This document shows, one piece after another, positions 1 through 5,057 of a DNA stretch of 5,057 nt (the first letter of the stretch is position 1; each line of letters opens with the position of its first letter). The stretch comes from CAZXCQ01 sp964639275. GTDB taxonomy: Bacteria; Desulfobacterota; DSM-4660; Desulfatiglandales; Desulfatiglandaceae. The position numbers and the translations under genes were made by a program. The notes below the pieces were generated by a model. The model was not told the DNA's origin and did not search any database. It saw only the letters and a list, made by a program, of their open reading frames with translations. Where the stretch lies: positions 1 to 5,057 of the forward strand of contig CAZXCQ010000365.1 in NCBI GenBank assembly GCA_964639275.1, written 5' to 3'.

Positions 1-2
1 GT

Positions 3-368
3 GTAGATCCGGCTCTCGTAAAGGCCATTATCAAGGCGGAATCGGGCTACGATGCCCAGGCCGTGTCCAAGAGGGGCGCAAGCGGGCTAATGCAGCTTAT
101 GCCCAACACGGCCAGGGCCCTGGGTGTAAAAAACGCCCTTGACCCGGAGCGCAATGTAAACGGGGGGGTCAAGTATTTTAGAGACCTCCTGGACCAATTT
201 GATGATGATGTCAAACTGGCGATTGCCGCCTATAACGCAGGCAGTAGGAAGGTGAGGGAACACCAGGATATCCCACCCATTAAGGCCACCCAGTCATATG
301 TCAAGAAAGTCCTCAAATATTATGAATATTATAAAAAGGAAATGGCAGACGAAATGGACAATGTATAA
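3..368 (+). CDS. Lytic transglycosylase, SLT domain (5' partial)
   Basis: This is the C-terminal part, about 121 residues, of a lytic murein transglycosylase. Such enzymes cleave the MurNAc-GlcNAc bond of peptidoglycan in the periplasm and leave a 1,6-anhydro end. The frame is open from the left edge, so the start and any signal peptide lie outside the window. The Slt70-family motifs appear in order: the catalytic glutamate in KAESGYD (Glu codon 39-41), the GLMQLMP motif at about 93-113, the AYNAG motif at about 228-242, and a C-terminal YVKKVLKYY tyrosine-rich helix. AYNAG is followed by SRKV rather than the frequent GPxxV, a minor change. The last residues are charged and there is no further domain. 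A GTG at 63 could be read as a start, but it would remove the catalytic glutamate, so the longer frame is preferred. The next gene is 169 bases away behind its own promoter, so this gene is probably a separate transcription unit. Confidence 0.93.
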   Translation, partial: VDPALVKAIIKAESGYDAQAVSKRGASGLMQLMPNTARALGVKNALDPERNVNGGVKYFRDLLDQFDDDVKLAIAAYNAGSRKVREHQDIPPIKATQSYVKKVLKYYEYYKKEMADEMDNV

Positions 369-438
369 GGTCTCTTAGAGTTGCTATTGACTGAGTCTGT
401 GCTTTGCCGCCCCACCTCTGTTCTCACCTTATTTGATC

Positions 439-466
439 TTGACCTCTCTTCAATATAGGATATAAG
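439..466 (+). promoter_or_regulatory. Putative sigma70-type promoter upstream of the PHP gene
   Basis: TTGACC (439-444) and TATAAG (461-466) each match five of six bases of the sigma70 consensus and are separated by 16 bases. Transcription would start near 473 and give a leader of about 65 bases before the ATG at 538. The site lies in the 169-base gap after the transglycosylase gene and is the best promoter candidate for the downstream four-gene cluster. The rest of the gap (369-438 and 467-537) shows no gene. Assignment is by consensus matching only. Confidence 0.5.
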
Positions 467-537
467 AAGGCAACCCAACGCCGTAATATCGGGTTTTTAA
501 GAAGTTACATCAGACCTTTCAAAGGGCATTTAAAGAC

Positions 538-1464
538 ATGAAAATCGATCTACACATTCACTCAAAAGAGTGCTCGGACGGAAAGATGACCCTGTCCGAG
601 ATATTCAGGGAGGCCGATCAGAGAGACATCGGGATCATTTCCATCACAGACCACGATAGCATTGATTGTCAGGAATCAGCAGCCATACTGGCCTCCAGAC
701 ATGGTATCCACTACGTCCCGGGAGTGGAACTCAACATCTCCTTTTCCCACCCTCGATACCGTGGGGCCAGGCCTGTATCACTTGACGTACTGGGTTACCA
801 GTATGATACCACCAACAGGGCCTTGCGGGAAAAACTCGGGGACCTGAGGGAATACCGCAGGGTGCGGGCTGAGAAGATTCTGGAAAAGCTCAATCAGGAA
901 CTGGGGAGAGTGGGGATTGGCCGGCTTACCCATAAGGACCTGAGCGCGATAGAGGAAAGTGTGGACGGGGCTTTTGGCCGACCGCATATCGCTGATTATT
1001 TGGTGCAGAAGGGAATGGTTTCAAACAGACAGGAGGCATTTGATAAATACCTGGTCAGATGCAATGTCCCAAAGATGCCCGTCTCCCTTGAGGAGGCCTC
1101 GGAGTTGATCAGGGGGGCTGGCGGGAAACTAATGCTGGCGCACCCCAACGATCCCAACGGGACTTCCCTGGTCTCTCTCACCCCATCCATTTCTGAACAG
1201 CTACAGATCATCAAAGAGGCCATGCTACCCTATCTGGATGGTATAGAGTGCTGGCATCCAAGACATGATCATGAAACGGTTTCAGCTTATCTAGACCTTG
1301 CCAGGCAAGAGGGCCTGATGGTGACAGGGGGCTCCGACTGCCACCAGCAGCCCATCATCATGGGGTCGTCAGACGTGCCCGCCTATGTGGCCCAACAATT
1401 CGGTCTTTGGCTTTCTTCGCCGATTTCCGCCATAACATCTCAAAAACCGGGAGAAAGGCGTTGA
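538..1464 (+). CDS. PHP-domain phosphoesterase, TrpH/RNase AM-like
   Basis: This 308-residue protein belongs to the PHP metallophosphoesterase superfamily and most resembles the TrpH/YciV (RNase AM) group. Members hydrolyse 3',5'-nucleoside bisphosphates such as pAp and trim short RNA 5' ends with a cluster of divalent metals. Visible motifs are HIH (His6, His8), SDG (Asp14), ITDHD (His39), PGVELN (Glu64), GRPHIADYL (His150), LAHP (His202) and GGSDCH (Asp267, His269). The family length is about 280-300 residues, so the protein is complete. Where many relatives have His before the LGY motif, this one reads LDVLGY (Asp83), which may alter one metal site. The ATG at 538 puts the HxH motif at residues 6-8 as expected; a modest AAAGG (521-525) lies 12 bases upstream. 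The last residues (about ITSQKPGERR) are encoded by one copy of a dispersed repeat (1433-1480). Exact substrate is not certain, since PHP proteins vary. Confidence 0.92.
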   Translation: MKIDLHIHSKECSDGKMTLSEIFREADQRDIGIISITDHDSIDCQESAAILASRHGIHYVPGVELNISFSHPRYRGARPVSLDVLGYQYDTTNRALREKLGDLREYRRVRAEKILEKLNQELGRVGIGRLTHKDLSAIEESVDGAFGRPHIADYLVQKGMVSNRQEAFDKYLVRCNVPKMPVSLEEASELIRGAGGKLMLAHPNDPNGTSLVSLTPSISEQLQIIKEAMLPYLDGIECWHPRHDHETVSAYLDLARQEGLMVTGGSDCHQQPIIMGSSDVPAYVAQQFGLWLSSPISAITSQKPGERR

Positions 1465-1480
1465 CTGGGGGCAGATTTTA
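1433..1480. repeat. Dispersed repeat, copy A (overlaps 3' end of PHP gene)
   Basis: This segment begins with TAACATCTCAAAAA, identical to bases 4925-4938. The two copies can then be aligned for another 34 bases, sharing GGG, GAAAGG, TGGGGG and a T-rich end. By eye about 36 of 48 aligned positions match, with one single-base gap. It spans the last ten codons and stop of the PHP gene and runs into the intergenic gap. The family and function are unknown. Confidence 0.5.
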
Positions 1481-1539
1481 TAGAATGAATACAGAAAAGG
1501 GATATTATATAGATTCTAGCGTTTAGAAGAGCTCTGGCT

Positions 1540-2568
1540 ATGGGTCTTATTATTGATGATCTCCAAAATCCGGCTGCCCTTCCTGACAGGACAAAAACAG
1601 TATCCGTTGTCCAGACGCACATCTCCATTGTATTTGTGGCAGATGATTTTGTCTACAAGGTCAAGAAGCCGGTCAATTTCGGTTTTCTTGACTTTTCAAC
1701 CCTTGAAAAGAGAAGACACCATTGTCACCAGGAGGTGAATCTCAACAGGAGGCTCTCCAAGGGGATCTACATCCATGTCCTGCCCGTCACCTTTGACGGG
1801 GAGAAACACAGCCTGAGAGACGGCTCAGGAGAGGTGGTCGAATATGCGGTTAAGATGAAACGTATCCCGGATGAAAGACTGATGAGAAACCTTTTTGCCA
1901 GGGGTGAACTCACCAAGGGGCACCTGCGGCGGGTCGCCGATGTTCTTGCCAGATTTCATTTGAATGCCCTGAGGACCCCTGAGATAGATCAATTTGGTCG
2001 GCCTGAAAGGTTTAAGGTCAATACGGATGAGAACTTTGCGCAGGTTGAGAAATATATCGGGATAACCATCCAGCAAGGCCAATTTGATGCCCTGAAGGGA
2101 TGGACAGAGGATTACTACAGATTAAACCAGAGGCTTTTTGAAGAGAGAATAACCCAAGGAAGGATCAGAGATTGCCACGGTGATTTGCACATGGAACATA
2201 TTTGTTTTACTGAGGGGCTCTCCATAATTGACTGTATTGAATTCAACGACCGGTTTCGATACAGTGATACCGTGGCAGATATTGCATTTCTCCTTATGGA
2301 CCTGGAGTATCACGGAGGAAGAGCTGATTCAAGATTCTTGTGGGATGAATACAAGAGATTGGCACACGAAAAGGAGGTTGACTCGCTACTCACCTTTTAT
2401 AAGGTTTACAGGGCCTTTGTGCGGGGAAAGGTCAACAGCTTTCAAGTTGATGATGCGGACATTGGCCCTGAGGAGAAAAAAAGGGCCGTTGAAACGGCAG
2501 GGAGCTATTTCCAGCTTGCCAATTCCTATACAAAAGGGGAGGGCGCAAAAGGGGAGGGATTGAGATGA
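1540..2568 (+). CDS. Aminoglycoside phosphotransferase-fold kinase, COG2187 type
   Basis: This 342-residue cytoplasmic protein has the aminoglycoside phosphotransferase/choline kinase fold of the COG2187 group, whose substrate is not known; the name does not imply antibiotic resistance. The N-terminal lobe has FVYKVKKPV (Lys40-Lys43, probable ATP-binding lysine) and the group signature NFGFLDFSTLEKR (about 46-58). The catalytic loop is DCHGDLHMEHIC (Asp215 probable catalytic base, His217, His220), and IIDCIEF (Asp231) is the metal-binding segment, followed by DTVADIAFLLMDL (about 243-255). The ATG at 1540 is the only plausible start: an in-frame stop lies at 1510-1512, and AGAAGAG lies eight bases upstream. 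In many bacteria this domain is fused to a COG0645-type P-loop kinase; here that partner is the next gene, overlapping by ATGA. The C-terminus ends in a duplicated KGEG linker encoded by a 15-base tandem repeat. The 75-base gap before the gene holds only half of a dispersed repeat and AT-rich sequence with no clear promoter. Confidence 0.9.
   Translation: MGLIIDDLQNPAALPDRTKTVSVVQTHISIVFVADDFVYKVKKPVNFGFLDFSTLEKRRHHCHQEVNLNRRLSKGIYIHVLPVTFDGEKHSLRDGSGEVVEYAVKMKRIPDERLMRNLFARGELTKGHLRRVADVLARFHLNALRTPEIDQFGRPERFKVNTDENFAQVEKYIGITIQQGQFDALKGWTEDYYRLNQRLFEERITQGRIRDCHGDLHMEHICFTEGLSIIDCIEFNDRFRYSDTVADIAFLLMDLEYHGGRADSRFLWDEYKRLAHEKEVDSLLTFYKVYRAFVRGKVNSFQVDDADIGPEEKKRAVETAGSYFQLANSYTKGEGAKGEGLR
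2531..2558 (+). repeat. 15-base tandem duplication carrying a doubled Shine-Dalgarno
   Basis: CAAAAGGGGAGGG occurs at 2531-2543 and again at 2546-2558, a period of 15 bases. In the upstream gene's frame it encodes two near-identical five-residue units, TKGEG and AKGEG. The second copy supplies a strong Shine-Dalgarno (GGAGG at 2553-2557) seven bases before the ATG at 2565. The first copy is a second purine-rich ribosome binding sequence 15 bases further upstream. It sits exactly at the junction where related proteins are fused. Confidence 0.85.
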
Positions 2569-3167
2569 GAGAACCCTTTGTGGATTTTATGAAAAGAGAA
2601 TTAGGGCCCCGGACCGTCCTGATGGCCTGCGGGCTCCCGGCCTCATACAAGACAGAGACGACAGAGGTCATTTCAGGGCTAAAAGGATATAAGATCTTGC
2701 GGTCGGACCTGATCCGTCTTGAGGTCCTCAAGGGCGAGGATATCTTTGATGAAAAGGTGGCCTCAGATATGAACAAAAGGACCCGGGTATATGATGAGAT
2801 GTTCAGGATGGCCCATGAGTTCGCAGGGAAAGGGCAGGGGATCATCCTGGATGCCACCTTTGTGACACAGGCCTTGAGGAGACGTGCCGCAGATGTGGCA
2901 GCAAAGAACGGGATGACTCTCGTCATCCAACAGACACAATGTCCAAAGGAGGTCTCACTCAGGAGGATTTCTGAACGGACCAGAGAGAACTATGAGTCCA
3001 ATGCCCTCACCGAACAGGCATACACCAACAATGTAAAGAAATTTGAGACAGTCGATCTGGAAGACCTAAAGGGGCTATACCCGGACCTGGATATCCTCCA
3101 TCTCCTTGTGGATACGACATCGGATCTGACAGAGGAATGGTACGTGATCGGCAAGGTTGTGCGATAA
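2565..3167 (+). CDS. Small P-loop kinase, COG0645 type, with atypical Walker A
   Basis: This 200-residue protein resembles COG0645-type predicted kinases, part of the P-loop group that includes T4 polynucleotide kinase and zeta-toxin-like enzymes. Substrate is unknown. In order: a nucleotide-binding loop GLPASYKT (23-30, Lys29, Thr30), LRSDLIR (45-51, conserved Asp48), a Walker B-like IILDATF (93-99, Asp96), and QCPKEVSLRRISERT (125-139), typical of the arginine-bearing lid region. The usual loop is GxxGxGK[ST]; here alanine and tyrosine (Ala26, Tyr28) replace the two glycines, although Lys29 and Thr30 are kept. Translation is very probably coupled to the upstream phosphotransferase-fold gene through the ATGA overlap at 2565-2568 and the strong GGAGG. 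In other bacteria the two are commonly one polypeptide, so the products probably act together. The frame is intact, so active or degenerate function cannot be decided from sequence. Confidence 0.87.
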   Translation: MREPFVDFMKRELGPRTVLMACGLPASYKTETTEVISGLKGYKILRSDLIRLEVLKGEDIFDEKVASDMNKRTRVYDEMFRMAHEFAGKGQGIILDATFVTQALRRRAADVAAKNGMTLVIQQTQCPKEVSLRRISERTRENYESNALTEQAYTNNVKKFETVDLEDLKGLYPDLDILHLLVDTTSDLTEEWYVIGKVVR

Positions 3168-3171
3168 AGAC

Positions 3172-4920
3172 ATGGATAGCTCGGAAGAAACTATAAGGGC
3201 GAGGATCCTGGCTGCAAGAGGTGATGTCCCGGCAGACCTTGTCCTGAAGGGGGGGAGGGTCGTCAATGTCTTTTCAGGCGAGATTCAGAAAGGGGATGTG
3301 GCGCTCTATGATGGCATTATTGTGGGGGTTGGAGAAAAGTATCGCGGAAGAGAAGAGATCGATTTGAGGGGGAAGTGGTTGGCCCCTGGCCTGATTGACG
3401 GGCATTTACACATTGAAAGCAGCATGCTCCCCCCCTCGAGGCTCGCCCCCGAACTATTGGTCCACGGGACCACCACAATTGTCTCGGATCCCCACGAAAT
3501 TGCAAATGTACTGGGGCCTGATGGCGTGCGTTTTATGCTCGATCAAAGCCTCTCAATCCCCTTTGACATCTATTTTATGGCCCCTTCATGTGTACCGGCT
3601 ACCCACCTGGAGACCGCCGGGGCGGCGCTGAGGGCATCCGATCTTTCCGAGCTAAAGGATGAACCGCGAGTTCTGGGTCTGGCAGAGATGATGAACTTCC
3701 CTGGGGTGATTATGGGGGATGAAGAGGTCCTCAAAAAGATCGCACTATTCAAAGATAGGATTCTTGACGGACACTGCCCCTTGCTCAGTGGACATGACCT
3801 TCAGGCCTATCTCACGGCAGGAATCGGCTCGGACCATGAAACGAGCGGTTTTGCCGAAGGCCATGAAAAGCTTGCAAACGGTATGATGATCATGATTCGC
3901 GAGGGGACAAACGCCAAAAACCTGGCGGAGCTGCTTCCGCTTGTCAACAATCGAAATGCCCGTCGTTTCTGTATCGTCTCTGATGACCTCCACGCCGAGG
4001 ACATAAAACGGCAGGGGCATCTGGACGCGACCCTGAAAAAGGCGGTCAGGTTGGGTCTCGACCCGGTGACCGCGATTCAATTGGTTACCCTCAACCCGGC
4101 AGAGTACTTCGGACTAAGGGACAGGGGTGCCATTGCCCCGGGCTATCGCGGCGACATTGTGATCTTCGAGGACCTGGAAGGGTTTGAGGTGGCCAAGGTC
4201 TACAAAAACGGTCGCAAGGTGGTGGAATCGGGGGAGCTGATCAATTTCCCGGTGAGACAAGATGCTCTGATTTCCCTTAACTCCACCACTCATAAGCCAT
4301 TGAGGATCGCCCCGATGGACATAGAGTCCTTCAGCGTTTATCATAGAGGGGGTAAGGCCAGGGTCATTGAGCTGGTGCCAGGGCAGATTATTACGACAAT
4401 GCGGCTTGAAGAGGTAAAGTCCGATGGCCGGTATGTTGCCACGGACATTGATTCAGATATCCTAAAGCTATGTGTGGTGGAAAGACATCAGGCCAGTGGT
4501 CGGATTGGGGTGGGTCTGGTGAGGGGTTTTGGCCTGAAACGGGGTGCAATCGCATCATCGGTTGCCCACGACTCTCATAATGTAATCGCGGTGGGGGTCA
4601 GCGATGAAGAGATCCTGAGGGCCGTGGAGCGGGTGAAGGAGATGGGTGGCGGCCTGGCGGTTGTGGCTGGACCGGATACGCTGGCGGAAACACCCCTTGA
4701 GATTGCCGGTCTTATGTCCACAAGCCCCTTGAATATCCTTGTGAGACAACTGGAGGAAGTCAAAGAGGCCTGTCTCGGGCTGGGTTGTACCCTTGAAGAG
4801 CCATTTATGATGCTCTCGTTCCTTGCCCTCCCCGTGATTCCCGATCTAAAACTGACCGACAGGGGTCTCGTGGATGTCAACACCTTCCAGATTGTCCCCT
4901 TGTTTGTCAAAGACGGATAG
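3172..4920 (+). CDS. ade: Adenine deaminase
   Basis: This 582-residue enzyme hydrolyses adenine to hypoxanthine and ammonia in purine salvage, in the cytoplasm. It is an amidohydrolase-fold metalloenzyme of usual length (about 580 residues). The N-terminal part carries the catalytic barrel: DGHLHIESSM (His78, His80), SDPHEI (about 105-110), LAEMMNFPGVI (Glu172, probable bridging ligand), DGHCP (His201), SDHETS (His222), IREG (242-245) and the VSDD aspartates (271-272). The C-terminal adenine deaminase domain shows VAHDSHN (464-470), MGGG (491-494), GLMS and PVIPDLKLTDRGLVD (554-568). All expected metal ligands are present. I chose the ATG at 3172, four bases after the kinase stop; an in-frame TTG at 3157 would add five residues and overlap the kinase, but it has no well-spaced ribosome binding site. 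The ATG also has only a weak one, so translation probably depends on coupling. No purine riboswitch fits upstream, as there is no room. Confidence 0.97.
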   Translation: MDSSEETIRARILAARGDVPADLVLKGGRVVNVFSGEIQKGDVALYDGIIVGVGEKYRGREEIDLRGKWLAPGLIDGHLHIESSMLPPSRLAPELLVHGTTTIVSDPHEIANVLGPDGVRFMLDQSLSIPFDIYFMAPSCVPATHLETAGAALRASDLSELKDEPRVLGLAEMMNFPGVIMGDEEVLKKIALFKDRILDGHCPLLSGHDLQAYLTAGIGSDHETSGFAEGHEKLANGMMIMIREGTNAKNLAELLPLVNNRNARRFCIVSDDLHAEDIKRQGHLDATLKKAVRLGLDPVTAIQLVTLNPAEYFGLRDRGAIAPGYRGDIVIFEDLEGFEVAKVYKNGRKVVESGELINFPVRQDALISLNSTTHKPLRIAPMDIESFSVYHRGGKARVIELVPGQIITTMRLEEVKSDGRYVATDIDSDILKLCVVERHQASGRIGVGLVRGFGLKRGAIASSVAHDSHNVIAVGVSDEEILRAVERVKEMGGGLAVVAGPDTLAETPLEIAGLMSTSPLNILVRQLEEVKEACLGLGCTLEEPFMMLSFLALPVIPDLKLTDRGLVDVNTFQIVPLFVKDG

Positions 4921-4924
4921 GAGG

Positions 4925-4973
4925 TAACATCTCAAAAAACAGGGGGAAAGGTGAGGCATGGGGGTCTTTTTTT
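4925..4973. repeat. Dispersed repeat, copy B (just after ade)
   Basis: This is the second copy of the repeat at 1433-1480, starting five bases after the ade stop codon. It opens with the identical TAACATCTCAAAAA and keeps GAAAGG, TGGGGG and a terminal T-run (seven T at 4967-4973). Unlike copy A it lies outside any recognised gene. Its position directly after a stop codon, like copy A at the end of the PHP gene, suggests a gene-end element, but function is unknown. Confidence 0.5.
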
Positions 4974-4987
4974 CTTCCACATGCCTC
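4953..4987. repeat. 8-bp inverted repeat with T-tract in the loop
   Basis: GAGGCATG (4953-4960) is perfectly complementary to CATGCCTC (4980-4987), giving an 8-bp stem around a 19-base loop that holds GGGG and a run of seven T. Neither strand has a T-run right after the stem, so it is not a standard intrinsic terminator. It could be an RNA stem-loop marking the operon end or a protein-binding site. Confidence 0.5.
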
Positions 4988-5018
4988 TAATAGGGGGCCC
5001 GGCAGTGCCGTCTCAAAA

Positions 5019-5036
5019 TGGCGTATCCTCACGCCA
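5019..5036 (-). terminator. Possible weak terminator hairpin on the minus strand
   Basis: TGGCGT (5019-5024) and ACGCCA (5031-5036) form a 6-bp stem with a six-base loop. Read on the minus strand the stem is followed by TTTT (complement of 5015-5018), which resembles a short intrinsic terminator for a convergent gene lying beyond the right edge. The T-run is short and no such gene is visible, so this is tentative. Confidence 0.25.
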
Positions 5037-5057
5037 CCCCTTAGGGCTATCGGGTTG

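Larger units (their letters stand above)
4921..5057. other. Non-coding stretch after ade
   Basis: No gene is recognised in these 137 bases. They hold repeat copy B, the 8-bp inverted repeat, a short palindrome CGGCAGTGCCG (5000-5010) and a 6-bp hairpin TGGCGT/ACGCCA (5019-5024 with 5031-5036). A strong ribosome-binding-like AGGAGGT (4919-4925) overlaps the ade stop, but no ATG or GTG follows at a usual distance. Two + frames (from ATC 4929 and from GTG 4951) stay open to the right edge, which is unremarkable over such a short GC-rich stretch. Confidence 0.55.

Noticed and set aside
472..498. AACCC/GGGTT pairing followed by TTT, upstream of the PHP gene, as a terminator or attenuator
   Set aside because: The stem is only five base pairs with a 14-base loop, and the T-run overlaps the stem; too weak to call.
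1461..1486. TTGACT and TAGAAT as a promoter before the phosphotransferase-fold gene
   Set aside because: The spacing is 14 bases, too short for sigma70, and TTGACT overlaps the PHP stop codon. The nearby TATTAT (1503-1508) has no matching -35.
1540..2568. Antibiotic resistance gene (aminoglycoside phosphotransferase)
   Set aside because: The fold and HGD motif match, but the NFGFLDFSTLEKR signature and kinase partner place it in the COG2187 group of unknown substrate, not with resistance enzymes.
2432..2926. Long minus-strand open frame of 164 codons
   Set aside because: It lies opposite two well-recognised + strand genes, has no recognisable motifs, and is best explained as a shadow of their codon bias.
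4575..4910. Minus-strand open frame of 111 codons under the ade C-terminal domain
   Set aside because: The + strand here carries conserved adenine deaminase motifs; the reverse frame shows nothing recognisable.
4951..5057. New partial gene starting at GTG 4951
   Set aside because: The frame is open but only about 35 codons are visible, they start inside a repeat and a T-run, and no family is recognisable.

Overview
The window looks like a chromosomal segment from a Gram-negative bacterium. A deltaproteobacterial (Desulfobacterota-type) source is my best guess. This rests on the protein flavour, the moderately high GC, the frequent AGG/AGA arginine codons and the metabolic gene mix; no phylogenetic marker is present, so it is inference only. 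All recognisable genes are on the + strand. No tRNA, rRNA, CRISPR array, insertion sequence or phage gene was seen.

Layout: (1) positions 3-368 hold the C-terminal part of a lytic transglycosylase (SLT fold) whose start lies outside the window. (2) A 169-base gap carries a good sigma70-like promoter. (3) 538-1464 encodes a PHP-domain phosphoesterase of the TrpH/RNase AM type. (4) A 75-base gap is followed by 1540-2568, a kinase-like protein of the aminoglycoside phosphotransferase fold (COG2187 type). (5) 2565-3167 encodes a small P-loop kinase (COG0645 type), overlapping the previous gene by four bases (ATGA). (6) 3172-4920 encodes a full-length adenine deaminase (ade), starting four bases after the kinase stop. 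(7) 4921-5057 is non-coding as far as can be seen and contains inverted repeats and a diverged copy of a short repeat also found at the 3' end of the PHP gene.

Genes 3-6 form a probable operon. The COG2187-type and COG0645-type proteins are often one fused polypeptide in other bacteria; here they are two coupled genes, and the junction carries a 15-base in-frame tandem duplication that doubles a strong Shine-Dalgarno sequence. The small kinase has an unusual Walker A loop with tyrosine in place of the glycine before the catalytic lysine. A PHP phosphatase/exonuclease, two kinase-fold proteins and adenine deaminase could point to turnover of adenine nucleotides or RNA ends, but this is a hypothesis from gene order only. 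Most of the window is ordinary core metabolism. The points worth a second look are the split kinase pair, the odd P-loop and the dispersed repeat.
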